A stretch of 64,000 nt of DNA from Sorghum bicolor. Lineage: Eukaryota; Streptophyta; Magnoliopsida; Poales; Poaceae. Position numbers and translations under genes: made by a program. The notes under the pieces were generated by a model, which was not told the origin of the DNA, ran no database searches, and was given only the letters and a program-made list of their open reading frames with translations. The stretch is from assembly GCF_000003195.3 (NCBI RefSeq), contig NC_012872.2:59501695-59565694 (forward strand). Direction: 5' to 3'. This document shows, piece after piece, positions 24,223 through 36,006 of this stretch; position 1 is the first letter of the stretch; every line of letters begins with the position of its first letter.

Positions 24223-24263
24223 TCATATTCTTTTTCGCGAACACGGCCGTTGACGTGTGTTTA

Positions 24264-24504
24264 GGCTTTGTTTAGTTTAAAAAATATTGAGAATCGACAC
24301 TATAGCACTTTCGTTTGTATTTGATAAATATTTTCTAATCATGAACTAACTAGACTCAAAAGATTCGTCTCGTCAATTCCGACTAAACTGTGCAATTAGT
24401 TTGTATTTTTATCTATATTTAATACTTCATGTATACGTCTAAAAATTTGATGTAATGAAGAATCTGAAAAATTTTGCAAAATCTTTTAGGAACTAAACAA
24501 GGCC
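24264..24504. mobile_element. Tourist-like MITE, GGCCTTGTTTAGTT family
   Basis: GGCTTTGTTTAGTT...AACTAAACAAGGCC with perfect TTA target duplications at 24261-24263 and 24505-24507. Confidence 0.9.
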
Positions 24505-24989
24505 TTACCAAATGGATGCGAACTGCGCAGCATTATGAAGGTTATATGTTTGTTGGGTCGACACGTTCGAGGCATCAGCCGACAAAATAAGTTGGGCAAA
24601 TGTTCAACTGAAACGCCGCCCGGGAAACATGGTTGGACACCAGCGTTTGCCGTGACCTGGTGTAGGGCATCATCCCTTGGCAGAGCCCAGACCCAGTACA
24701 GCAGGTGGTGACATCACGGCTACACGAGCGTATCCATGTAGGTCCCCAAGGAGATAGATATATTCCATGCCGAATTTTCATTTCCCCAGGGAGAGGTGAT
24801 GATCATATGGTATGGATGGTACCCTGCTTGGCCGACGGGACAAGATATATTCCACGGCAATAAAAGGGAAAAAAATAAATTGTTAGGGAATCAGCTCTTT
24901 TTTAAAGAGAAGATGGAATCCTTTTATTTTGACACAATGGAAAAGATGCCTTAGAATAGAAAAGGTAAACATTTTTCTTCTTGAAAGTA

Positions 24990-25234
24990 CTTCCTCCATC
25001 CCAAAATAAATATTACTATGGTATTTCTAAGTTTAACTATGTTTGTAAAAAAGTATTAGCAACACATTTATATATCCTAGTAAGTTTATTATGAAAATAG
25101 ATTCGAAGATCTATCTAATGATAATAATTATATATTATAAATATTTATATTTCCTTTATATGTTTGGTTAAAGTTAAAAGTGTTTTGACTATTTTCGAGA
25201 AATAAGAACGACATCTATTTTAGGATAGAAGAAG
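24990..25234. mobile_element. Stowaway-like MITE
   Basis: CTTCCTCCATCCCAAAATAAATA at the left matches the complement of tctattttaggatagaagaag at the right. TA precedes the left end. Confidence 0.65.
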
Positions 25235-26166
25235 CAAGGGCTATATATATCATATATATATATATCCACTTTTTTTTCTTTCTTTTTTATTTCTATGAGA
25301 GATGGGAGAAAGAAAGCAAGAAGAACCAAGAACTGACCAAAGTTTAAGAACGGATGGTCTCTGTGAGCCCTTGGGGGAGGGAAAACCAACACGATAAGGA
25401 ATTATTATGGGCACTTCTATCTAGCACTCAAAATTTCTTTTCTGCCGATGTCAAATCAGATGAGAGGAAAAATTGCCTGCGAGCACTTTGGTTATCCTTT
25501 GTGGCTAGCTCCTCTCCCTTTTCCCTTGCTGCCTGCCCTTTCTTTCTTTCTCTCGAGGCTAGTGGAGCATCACACAAAATGCCTCCCCATTGTACTAGTA
25601 CTAGTACGTGTCTACTGTCTAGTCACCACTTGGTGCCTTTCTCTTTTCTGGCATCGATCGAAAGGTGGCAAGGCAAAGAGTCTCCTTTATAAATAATAAT
25701 GGCACAGTGGGGTGACCATTGCATTGCGCTTGCTCGCCCTTCCACTTTTCTCAGTTCATTCAGCAACTAAAACTAATATAATATACATGCTTTGTTGCCG
25801 TGGAAGAAATATATAGAGAAAACCATGATGCTACATGGGTAGTGTTGTTTAGCATCTAATCTAGCATGGGGGCTCACCGCCGCACTCACTCCCCCGGGAC
25901 AAGATCGCGATCGCGATCGCGATCGCCGGCCGTTTGGTTCGTTTCGCAACGGGTTTCCGTGGTCCTGCACCTGCTTCCCCTGCCTTCTAGTGCCGGAATT
26001 CGCCGCTTTCCTAGCCTATTCCCCCTCTTGCCTTGCCTGCTGCCGCACCGGCGATCCTCCCCGCAACTTGCACCGCCGCCCACGCCTACGCTTGACACCG
26101 AATTCTCGTCTGCATCCAGCTTCGTCCTGTAGCGTCGTCTGCCTTTTCCATTGCCATTGACATGTA
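25235..26166. other. Intergenic DNA with promoter-like segment, no gene assigned
   Basis: A TTTATAAATAA motif near 25687-25697 is followed by CT-rich sequence, and a GC-rich stretch follows at 25865-26130. The ORFs there show no domain or codon pattern I trust. A 24-bp perfect GATCGC repeat lies at 25903-25926. Confidence 0.35.
25903..25926. repeat. (GATCGC)4 microsatellite
   Basis: Four perfect hexamer copies; each contains the palindrome GCGATCGC across unit borders. Confidence 0.95.
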
Positions 26167-26410
26167 CTTCATCCGTATTACAATTATCGCTTTTTTATAA
26201 ATTATAAAATACTAAAGTTTGATCAAATTATATAAAAAATGATAATGTTTAAGTTATAAAATTAATAATATTAACTTGATTATAAAATGTTTTTCGTGAT
26301 AAACCTAGTTGATAAATGTTAATACTATACTATTACTATAAATTCAGTTAAAATTAAACTAGTTTAACATACACCTACCTTATGGTTATATATTCTTTTG
26401 TGGACAGAAG
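26167..26410. mobile_element. Stowaway-like MITE
   Basis: Left end CTTCATCCGTATTACA, right end ATTCTTTTGTGGACAGAAG. TA lies on both sides (26165-26166, 26411-26412). Confidence 0.6.
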
Positions 26411-26431
26411 TAAACTCGTATAGACTACTAA

Positions 26432-26637
26432 GGGCACTCACAATGCAAGACTCTATCACAGAGTTCGAACAATTAATTGTATATTATTTATGGTATTTTG
26501 CTTATGTGGCAGCATATTTATTGAAGAAAGAGGTAGAAAAAAATAAGACTCCAAGTCTTATTTAGACTCTAAGTCCACATTGTTCGAGGTAATAAATAAC
26601 TTTAGACTCTATAATAGAGTCTGTATTGTGAGTGCCC
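26432..26637. mobile_element. Tourist-like MITE, GGGCACTCACAATG family
   Basis: 206 bp with TIR GGGCACTCACAAT...ATTGTGAGTGCCC, an inner inverted pair (AGACTCTAT/ATAGAGTCT) and TAA duplications at 26429-26431 and 26638-26640. Confidence 0.9.
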
Positions 26638-26711
26638 TAAGCCAGCTGCGCAACAAGCCTAAGGACCTGGGTCTGCCATGTATTGTCCTGCCCGACTTTA
26701 AGTGAGGTTAA

Positions 26712-26944
26712 GGCCTTGTTTAGTTCCTAAAATTTTTTAAGATGCTCCGTTACATCGAATCTTGCGGCACATGCATGGAGCATTAAATATAGACAAAAAT
26801 AAAAATTAATTATACAGTTTGCCTGTAAAATCACGAGACAAATCTTTTGACTCTAGTTAGTCTATGATTGGACAAAATCTGCCACAAACAAACGAAAGTG
26901 CTACAGTAGCGAAATCCAAAAATTTTCGCGAACTGAACCAGGCC
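26712..26944. mobile_element. Tourist-like MITE, GGCCTTGTTTAGTT family
   Basis: GGCCTTGTTTAGTTCC...GAACTGAACCAGGCC with TAA duplications at 26709-26711 and 26945-26947. The core is inverted relative to the 24264 copy. Confidence 0.9.
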
Positions 26945-26947
26945 TAA

Positions 26948-27490
26948 ACTTTATCCCAAAACAGATGTAGAAACATGTTCCCTTATATTGTTATAGGAAA
27001 AAGTCTACTTAGCTCCTTCAATTGTTGGTGTTTGTCTACTTTATTCTCTCACCTATAAAACCAGATATTCTACCCCTCAAACTATTGAAAACCGTCTAAA
27101 TAACCATTTAAGTCGGTTTTAAAGGTGATTTTGCTGATGTGGTATATTCAAAGTCTATATAACCTCTAACAACTTTGCCACAAACTTCAACAACTTTACC
27201 AACGAAAAAATTGTTACTTTAAAGAAAAGCAAGAGAGGTGAGAGTAATAGAGATGTAGATATATAGATACAAATAGATGTTGTTTGACGATCGACACCAA
27301 GCATAGAGATGTAGATAAATGTCGTAGGATAGTTGACACTGAGCAGACATCTCTTAGTTTTGAGAAATTTAGAAATCATAAACATGGCTCAAAACAAGAA
27401 GGCTATGTCACGGGACTCGCAGAGGATCCCAGTCGTGCAGTCCTACTCCTGCCGTGTGGGATACAATGCAAAAGTTGTAATTAAAGAAAG
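26948..27490. other. Upstream region of YTH gene
   Basis: AT-rich; 26995-27160 looks like a dispersed grass repeat, but I could not bound it. No gene. Confidence 0.35.
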
Positions 27491-27492
27491 CC

Positions 27493-27504
27493 AAAATATA
27501 TACC
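27493..27504 (+). promoter_or_regulatory. Possible TATA box of YTH gene
   Basis: AAAATATATACC stands just before the GC-rich leader. A start near 27530 would give a leader of about 480 nt with a single upstream ATG (27850), which opens a three-codon uORF (ATG TCT GTC TAG). Confidence 0.4.
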
Positions 27505-28010
27505 CAGCCTGAACGCTACAAAACTCTTTGCAAAGAAACCTGCAAGCAACCCACAAACAAACGCAGCCGACCTCCACTCTCCATCTCGTCTCCAGGATCA
27601 TCAAAAGTTCAAAAACTGCAGAGAGACCGAAAATCGCCATCCATCCACCAGGAAAAAAAAAAAAGCTTCCCAACCAATTAAACCCCGCTCGCCGCAACTC
27701 GCCGCCGTCTCCTCGCCTTCCGCCCCTACTCCCGCGCATCGACTCCAACGCCTCTCCTCGTCGGCTGCCCGCCTCCGCCGTACTGACCTACTCCCTCGCC
27801 TTCGCCTCGTCGTTCAGCAGCTCTCGCGTGCTGCCTCAAACCCCGTGCCATGTCTGTCTAGCTGACGCCTCGTTTATCGCGCTCTGCAGCGGCGGCCGGA
27901 GCAGAGAGGCTTAGGTTACCGGCGGCCCCCGGCGCCCCCACTTCGCGGTCGAGCTGGAGGACACGCGTAGCAACGCCGGGTTCTTCTGCGGCGAGCTGTG
28001 GTGTGGCCTC

Positions 28011-31000
28011 ATGGAGCCCAAGGGCGAGTTGGCCCAGAAGCGTATCCTTTCCTTCTCATTTCTCTTCGCTCCCCGTACGGCTTATTTTTTTCTCTTTCTG
28101 TGGATCCGGTGGATGGATTCGTGGAGCTCATGCGATTGCTATTCTTGTTGTTGCGAGTTTTTTTTGGTTGGATCAATAGAATTTCAGTAGCTGTTTTAAT
28201 CTGAAAAGGTACTGGAGCTATTCAACTCCGTTTTTATCCGTTACTTTGGAAAACGAAAACAGTCTTTGAATCTGGATTGCCCTTGGATCACAGTTTGCCA
28301 GAACTTATCGCAGAATTGTCTATGCAGTTTTTTTCTTCTTTTTTCATGTGCTGGCTGTGTAGAATTCTGATCAAAATTTTGACCCATTTTAAATTTAATC
28401 CTGACAGTTGCCATTATTGAGCCTTTCCATTCAATCATGTTAGGGTTGCTATTAGCAATCCAGTAATATACGCTATTATAGATGCCCTTCATTATTGGGG
28501 TTTCAGAGATGGTGAGAGCTGAGCCAACTCCCATTTATTTGACAGGTACACCAATATATGGTGCCCTCGCTGAAGGATTCCTGTATATTGGTTAGGTTGG
28601 CGTCGCATGTCTCAGTCCCTCAAATCTACTTCAGCTAGAGCTCCTTGACCACCCTTGCATTTGTGAAACAGAAATGAAATTTTATGTACTTTAATAAAAT
28701 AATAATCTATTTTTTTTAGATCTATCCCTATGATCCATTGATGAAGGACAAATATTAGCTGCACAATATCAGCCGATGTTATGTCTGTTCATCACTGTGG
28801 TTGTGGTTGGCTTATTTTATTGGCCACTCCCCACTCGTGGACAATGACCCTTACAAGTATATATTCTGTTTGCAAACCTTGACTTTTCTATCATCCAGCT
28901 ATCGAAGAAGCAATCGACGGCTTGAAGATTGATGCTAGCACCAAGGCAAGCAATGTCAACTTGGTGAGATTCTCATTCCCATACACAATTTACTAACTTG
29001 CTTATCTTCTTAGCATATAAGGAACACCTTTATTTCCTTCTTTGTCCTATGGTTGGTTGGTTGTGCTATATCCTTCTTGATGCCTTTCATATTCGACCCT
29101 TGTAGCCTGCTAAGAAAGATGCAAGTTCTTCTGATGCAGTATCTTGCATTTCCTCCGGAGATGCAGCTAGTACTGTGAAGGAAACTGAAATGAACCAAGA
29201 AACTTATTTTGGGGACCAAGGGATGTATTACTATGGATATTATTATCCTGGTAGGTAGATTATGATTTGATTATTTTTTCTTAAAAAAGAAGTTCATTCA
29301 TTTGCCTACTTGATTGTTTAGTGCAGGTTCATATGGAGGACTGGATGAGAATGGCAACTTTGTTGGATATAATGGCCTAGAGGTGCACCCAGCAGTAAGT
29401 TATAATAATAGTGTACTTCATAAAGTCTCACATATGCCTTTCCTATTGTAGCCACCAGTGGTCCTAACTTTGAAGTCTGGTGCACTTTGTGCGTTTCTAT
29501 GGTGGTACCAACGAGCTTTGCACCTGTTGGCTGTCATCTTTTCTTGACATGTTTGGGAAAGTGGCCTACTATTTTTAGTGTCACTCTATATTCTTCTATT
29601 GTTATCCTTGTGCCAAAAATCTCTCTGCAGGATTTGTTAAACAATTTTTATTGCCATCGCCCTATATGCTGTCATGACCTCATGACTATTCTGCTGTACT
29701 GCAGGACAAGTCGTTTTGGTTGCATGCCTGCTATGCAAGTAATTATAGTCAAGTTCATATATATACTTTTCAATCCTACTTGAATGAAGTGTAAATTATG
29801 AGTGTTGTTTGAAGTACTCAATTTCAAATGTGGTGACTGAATTGTTGCTTTTTTTTAGTTATTTGGCATCTTTCTTTTCCGGTGTCATCATTTCCATGAT
29901 GAACTGCTCCTTGACTGTGCAGCTGTTAAAGCTGTTTGCACAAGAACTTGTTTTATATCTGTCTTATGTTCCATTTCAGGTGGTTCAAGCTGACAATGGG
30001 TCATATCTGTGTCATCTTCCGGGGTATGAAAATGGATATGCTTCTTATAGTCCGGTTGTTCCTGGAGGCATTGCTAGTGTGGATGGTCAATATGTCAGCA
30101 AAGAACAATATTACTCCACTGCAATTCCATTACAGGATCTAAGCACACCTGGCATTTTTGCTCAACCAATTGCTTACGGAACTGAACTAGTACCTGCATA
30201 CTCATGGGACCCTTCTTTTGTTCTTCTGGATGGAGTTCAGGGACATCCAGTTGGTGTGCATCAAACAAATTATGCTGCAAGACCAAAATATTCTTCTAAT
30301 AAGCATGCTATTCCTTCTTCGAAAGCTGCCCGCAGTGCAAAACCCGCAGCAGATACTGTCAAAGGATCATCATCAGGTCTAGAAACTGTAGCAAATGCTG
30401 CTAATAGCAGCCCATCATCGAAGGGTGCAAATAAGGTAAACCCTGTAAAACATTGATCTTGCCATCTTGGCCCTTGCCCCATAAACGTAGGAAACTTACT
30501 TTCACATGCTTGTTCTCATGCTAGGCATCTGGTGCTTCCATAACAAAAGGATATCTTCCATCTAGCAAGTTTGTGATGCATAGTAATAACCAAGGAAAAA
30601 TCAGTGTTTATCAAAGCAAAGGTATCAATGTGAAAGAAAGTGGTAGAAGCTGGAACAACGGTGAGAAGCTTAAGATGAGAAGTAAGTTAAATGGACATGG
30701 TGATTCTGAATCTAATGAGAACAACCACACTGATAACTCAAAACACAGTTTGAGCCCTCAATCTGATGTTGGATTGCCAAGTTCAGGGGGTGCTAACGCT
30801 AGCATACCTTCACATGTTGCAATAAGCAAAAATGCATATAATCTTTCAGATTTTGTTACAAAGTATGAACAAGCTCTATTCTTTGTAATTAAGTCTTATA
30901 GTGAAGATGATATTCACAAGAGTATCAAGTACAATGTCTGGGCAAGTACTCCTAATGGAAATAAAAGGCTTGACAGTGCCTATAGACTTGCACAAGAAAG

Positions 31001-33038
31001 GATGGCAGAAAAAGGAACCAAATGTCCTGTTTTCCTTTTCTTTTCAGTAAGTACACACTACTAATTGTTCCTAGAGAATTATTTTTTCTCATGAACATCA
31101 CCTTGAATCTCTGAGTATAGTGTCCCCGTTGTATTCCAACATTTGTTCTTATTCAATGTATCTAACTGTTTTTTGAGCACTTAGTTTCACGTGAGAAGTG
31201 CACAACACGAAGCGATTACTTTCTAATTTATCTGTTTATTTTAAAATAACATGCCATTTGGTTTCTTTGTTCCATGGAACTTTTAGAATTCTGTTCTAGT
31301 AATCATTACAGCCGTCTAAACATGGTGTACCAGTATGTAGGTAGAACATGGCAACCTTTGTTTTAACTATCTGATAACACAGTGCTGCCTTGTTTTTTTC
31401 ATACTTTGTTTCACATGTTCGTAGCAAGTTAATGAGTTGCATATCGAAGTGGCCCTTTTATGAAAAGATTTGCATTATTATTTTTCTTCTGACCTTTTCA
31501 TATTGATTATTAAACTACAGGTTAATGCTAGTGGTCAGTTTTGTGGTGTGGCTGAGATGGTTGGCCCAGTAGATTTCAACCGGAACATGAACTTCTGGCA
31601 ACAGGACAAGTGGAACGGTTTCTTCTCGGTAAAATGGCACATTATCAAGGATGTTCCCAATCCACAATTTCGCCATATAATTTTGGAGAATAATGAGAAT
31701 AAACCTGTGACAAACAGCAGGGACACGCAAGAGGTAACCTTCCAATACTTGGCAAGAGTTGCTTGCTATTTTTTACAGCAAGAGGTTGAGCTCTGTAAGT
31801 TAATTCTCATTTCATGACAATTTGTCAGGAAATCTGTTTGTTCATAATATTTCATGCTATTGCCCATGTGTTTTTTCTTGCCGTTGAAACAATCAATCCT
31901 ATTTGTGCTCTGTGTGATTAATGAATCTTCCATGATCTGAATGATTCTCTTGATTCTTCTATTTTGTATGAAACAAATGGCAACAACTTTATAAGCATCG
32001 GAACCACTTTTAGGTTCTTGTCTATTCTATTCTTCAGTTTCCTCTGTTTTACTAATCAGTTAGGGTGTTTCATTCTTGTCTAAATATGTTTTTCTTGTAC
32101 TGTAAAGATGGTATTTTGATTTAATTCTACCACTGATTATGTATGATTTCAAATCCAGGTCAAATTTTCACAAGGTACAGAGATGTTGAACATTTTCAAG
32201 AACTTTGCATGTAAAACATCAATACTGGATGACTTTGACTTCTACGAAAATCGGCAGAAAGTAATGCAGGACAGAAGAGGCAAGCCGCTTACTACATTGT
32301 TTGATCACCCATTGGTATGTAGTGATGAACTGAATAGTCTGAACTCCTATTCTTTAACAACAGTATTATTTGTTTCTATTTGTTCATTGTATTTATGGAC
32401 CATATAAAGCAAATAGTTTTACTTGGTCAAAATGTCAGTGCTATGCTTCTTGGTTTATGTTTGGTTCCAGGTTAGGGGTATTTCAATTGAGACCTAGAAC
32501 TTCCTCCAGGAATACACAAGGAAATAATACAATTGGCCAAAATAGATAATGAGAATCATATCCATATCATTTTACATTTCTTAACAAATATAATCTGTTT
32601 GGCTATTCTAAGTGTTTTTTTTCTGGGTAAAGAACTTGTCATTTTGAATTCTTTGGTCCAGTTTTTTTTTCTGTAACTTAATTGACCCAACAATTGGCTT
32701 TTGGCGACAGAAGATTTTAGTTTCACATATTAATATCTCCTAATAATAATAATAATAATCTGTCATTTACATTATCATTGACGAATAGCGATTATTCTGT
32801 TCCTCATTGATTTTCATCTTCTATGCAGCCAAAAGCTGAAAAAACTGCAGAAATCAAAAGGCAAACACATGCCACAGAATTCGGTAGAGCCAAGAGTAAT
32901 GAGGGGCAGGGCAACAATGTTGGGGTGGTGCATGATACAACCAAGAAAAATGAGGAGCAGAGCAACAACGTTTCAGAAGTAGTTGATGCAGCCTGTAGCA
33001 ACAAGGAGCAACCCAACAAAGTTGCAACACAATGTTGA
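28011..33038 (+). CDS. YTH-domain m6A reader, ECT (EVOLUTIONARILY CONSERVED C-TERMINAL REGION) type
   Basis: Nine exons: 28011-28041, 28899-28963, 29106-29250, 29327-29394, 29980-30435, 30525-31046, 31521-31733, 32159-32314 and 32829-33038. All have GT-AG borders and join in frame to 621 residues. ATG 28011 is the first in frame, with TAG at 27912 upstream. The N-terminal region is disordered, with the Tyr-rich [16 protein letters not shown] (about 80-95) typical of cytoplasmic ECT proteins. The YTH domain spans about 372-510 ([20 protein letters not shown], then CPVFLFF and [12 protein letters not shown]). The aromatic cage for N6-methyladenosine appears complete: W394, W455 and W460, with spacing like DF-type YTH proteins. 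The C-terminal exon is low-complexity, rich in N, E and K. Expected role: binding m6A in mRNA in the cytoplasm and affecting stability or translation. The gene looks functional. Confidence 0.93.
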
Positions 33039-33560
33039 TGCCATGAGCTAGTTGAACTGGGGAATGAGATAGCCTCTGGAATGGACTTCAACCTGAATGA
33101 TAAATTTGATGTGTACAATGTCAAGAAACCATCATTTGTCATCGGTTCTCTTCCATTTTCTCATGCAAGCAGAAAAGGAAAAAGAAAGTGAAGCTATGGG
33201 ACTGTCTTCCCACGAGAAATGTTCAATGACTGGGAAAAAGGTTCTAAGACACATTTATGTTGAGGCCCCTGGTGCTAAGGCATTAGAGACCCCTCCTTGT
33301 CTATTTTTTTTTTATCTCGGAGGGTATTTTCTTTTCTTGTGTTGTGTCTTTTTTTTTTCTTCTCTTGTTCTTCCTATTACACTGCTGAGATTTTGCGAAG
33401 CAGTATGCGCTGTGGTCCAAAGAAGCCAGTTTGCTTTATGGCTGGGTGTGCTTAACGGAGTGTTTGTTGCTTTGTGGGTTGTCCTCTAGGATGTGTTATG
33501 TGTTGACTGTTTCCTTTTAGAATATGTGCAATTGTTCTAGAAACTGACATAGAAGAAAAA
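33039..33560 (+). other. Probable 3' UTR of YTH gene
   Basis: Non-coding sequence after the stop with T-rich tracts at 33301-33365 and an A-rich end near 33555-33573. The polyadenylation site is not determined. Confidence 0.4.
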
Positions 33561-33921
33561 AAGGAAAAAAAAGGATTGTGAGGGATTAGGAATTAATTAC
33601 AATAACTTAATCTTATGTTGCTGTTTCTTCCATTATCAAGAAAATGAACAAAAAGGATTTGAAAAGCAGTTGATGTGTACTTCGCCGATACCATGTGTCT
33701 TGCAGCCTGTGACGAGCCTTTCGTTTTCGCTTGGTTCTTTATGGCTAAATTGGGTGTCCGATTCGGACATCTGTGGTTGGCCTTCGCCGCGTTCTGATGA
33801 ACGAATATACATTGTGTAAAGACTGTGGAGCACTTTCCAGAGTGATTTCGACGGATTGTGAACTGACATCCAGTCCTTTCGGAAAGGGACTTGGTATCTG
33901 TTTGCTTTCTGGGCATAATAA

Positions 33922-34151
33922 GGCCTTGTTTAGTTCACTATAAAAACCAAAAAATTTTTAAGATTTTCTGTCACATCGAATCTTGCATCTTATGCATTAA
34001 GCATTAAATATATACGAAAACAAAAACTAATTACACAGTTTGTCTGTAAATTGCGAGACGAATCTTTTGATCCTAGTTAGTTTATGATTGGACAATATTT
34101 GCCACAAACAAACAAAAGTGTTACAGTAGCGAAATCTAAAATAACAAGGCC
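33922..34151. mobile_element. Tourist-like MITE, GGCCTTGTTTAGTT family
   Basis: GGCCTTGTTTAGTTCAC...AACAAGGCC with TAA duplications at 33919-33921 and 34152-34154. The inner right TIR is slightly shortened. Confidence 0.9.
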
Positions 34152-34933
34152 TAATATGTATAAAGGTCACTTTATGGATGCTATCATTTTGCCTTTTGAA
34201 ATGTTGAGAAGAATTTTTGTTTGAGTCGGCTGATTGCTTGCTCTTCAGTTAGGAGCAAAGGGTGTTGCAGCCTACAAATTGCTTGGTCTGTGAAGTGGAA
34301 AGCTTCAGCTGCTTGTTTGCCTTGTTAAAACATACATAATATTTTGTAACTGGAGATGGTTCTTTCCTATGGTAGAATAGGTTCACATAGTTCTTCCTTT
34401 ATTTTCAGATGCTTCTTTTAATTGCCAGTCTTTAGCTGCTATGATTATTTTCTTGTTTGATAACGAGGGATTATACCACACAAACATGGATTTGAGGTTA
34501 GCATATGGAGAGAACCCACACTAAGTTATTGTTATTTTTTCCGCTATTTCACCTTTATATTGCGCTTTGGCGCTGCTAAATTGTTTGGTTGTAGCTTTGA
34601 AATAGTGCTGCTATTTCAATTTTAGCTATAAGAGTGACAATTTAGTTATTGTCTATTATATTTTTGCTGCTAAGTTGGTCTTTTGAAAAATTAAACACTT
34701 GAGTCTCATGTGCCATATAAGTAATGTTTCCTAGACTCCTGATGCCTTGTAAACATATCTGTGTCATCATATTTCATGAATCTAATATTTTTGTGAATCA
34801 ATTACTCGTATTTTTCATGGTTATTATCTTAAAACCGCTATTTGTTATAGCTCCGTTATAGCTATGCTATACTTTATAGCTTCTAGGAAAAAGATGCTGC
34901 TCTTTACTATAGCCCATAATTTTAAACCTTGCT

Positions 34934-34980
34934 CAACAAATCATAGGAAATGTGTCCAACAAATCATAGGAAATGTGTCC
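34934..34980. repeat. 23-bp tandem duplication
   Basis: Two perfect copies beginning CAACAAATCATAGG. Confidence 0.9.
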
Positions 34981-35077
34981 AGTTTGGTTTTGGAGTTTAT
35001 CATCTTGTTATTACAGAGTAATAAACTAATAATGCAGTCCATGTTTTAGTGAAGTATTGTGGTATGACCGAAAAAAG

Positions 35078-35161
35078 AAATCAATGGATTAATCTGCTCC
35101 TGATTGCCATGGCACGGTCGCGAGAAAAAAAAAATCAATGGATTAATCTGCTCCTGATTGC
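35078..35161. repeat. 54-bp-period partial tandem duplication
   Basis: AAATCAATGGATTAATCTGC...GATTGC appears at 35078 and 35132, with different intervening sequence. Confidence 0.85.
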
Positions 35162-35919
35162 TGTCGTCGGCGAACGATCTGGCTACCCTCAGTTTCTTTC
35201 GTAGGCGCCGCAAAACACGATTCCTTACTTTGGTTCGGTCGCTGAAAACGTTAACCTGAAGGCAACCCGTTGTTGAAGGATAATTAAAGAAATTGTCAGC
35301 CCAACCCAGTACTGCCTCAGTCTTCAGCTGCTTCATTTCCCGTTAGGCCGTTTAGGCGTTTATGGGCCTAAATACTTGCAACTGAAGATGGGTATGCTGA
35401 AAGTACAATGCACCAAATTTACCATGGCTGGGCCATACCTATGGCTACAGTTGGTTACTTTCAGTATACTTTTGGGGCTTAGTTTCATCCATGAACTATC
35501 AAGGTGTGTTTCACTCCTCAAACTTTTCCTTTTATTAGTTTCAAAGTTATTCTTGGTACCGGCATTCACTGATACTTCTACAGTTCAACTTCATGACATT
35601 GCAACTTTCACCACCTGACATCTCTAACTCTTCTCCCGTTTCTATCTATTCAGACGTGAGAAACAGGTCAGCCGGTGCTCATCCACTGCAAGAGAGGCAA
35701 GAAAAGCCTCTTGCATTCCAGTTCAGCATTTTCCTTCCATGATACTACGATAGCATTTGATTTCCCTGACGCTGAACATGTCTGAACTCTGATGATGTTT
35801 CGACGCCCTGAATGGAGACGGCTAACAGGTCGCAGACACTGTCCGCGTTTTCATTGGAAATGGACGGCAGATTCTGACTCCAGTGTCAAATCCAACGGAT
35901 GAGCGTCCCAATCGGGCCG

Positions 35920-35927
35920 TATAAACA
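35920..35927 (+). promoter_or_regulatory. TATA-like box of GeBP gene
   Basis: TATAAACA, 87 bp before the chosen ATG. It lies downstream of the upstream in-frame ATG at 35899, which argues against that start. Confidence 0.5.
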
Positions 35928-35984
35928 AGGACAGGCTAACCACGACGCCTGGAAGCCCCGATCCCGGCGCCGCCACCCCCGCTT

Positions 35985-35993
35985 AAACCCTAG
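35985..35993 (+). promoter_or_regulatory. Telo-box (AAACCCTAG) in 5' leader
   Basis: AAACCCTAG just before the GCGGCGGCG leader and ATG. Telo-boxes are common in 5' regions of plant growth and translation-related genes. Confidence 0.6.
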
Positions 35994-36006
35994 AGCGGCG
36001 GCGGCG

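Larger units (their letters stand above)
34155..35890. other. Intergenic DNA, two small tandem duplications
   Basis: No gene seen. A 23-bp unit is duplicated at 34934-34980 (caacaaatcataggaaatg...), and a ~32-bp unit with 54-bp period at 35078-35161 (tcaatggattaatctgctcc...). Confidence 0.5.

Noticed and set aside
25354..25696. ORFs at 25354-25696 as a small gene
   Set aside because: Two overlapping frames are open equally, neither has a domain, and a TATA-like motif lies after them, not before.
25903..25926. CRISPR-like or regulatory array at the GATCGC repeat
   Set aside because: It is a simple 24-bp hexamer microsatellite with no spacers.
27528..27914. 128-codon ORF before the YTH gene
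   Set aside because: It opens at TTG, not ATG, lies in the presumed leader, is not in frame with the YTH exons and has no domain.
29809..30456. Treating exon 5 of the YTH gene as a separate single-exon gene
   Set aside because: The in-frame upstream part is intron sequence. A clear AG at 29978-29979 and GT at 30436 fit the multi-exon model exactly.
35899..36006. Upstream in-frame ATG of the GeBP-like gene (36 extra residues)
   Set aside because: It lies upstream of the TATA-like box and telo-box leader, and the extra residues look like leader sequence. ATG 36007 is preferred.
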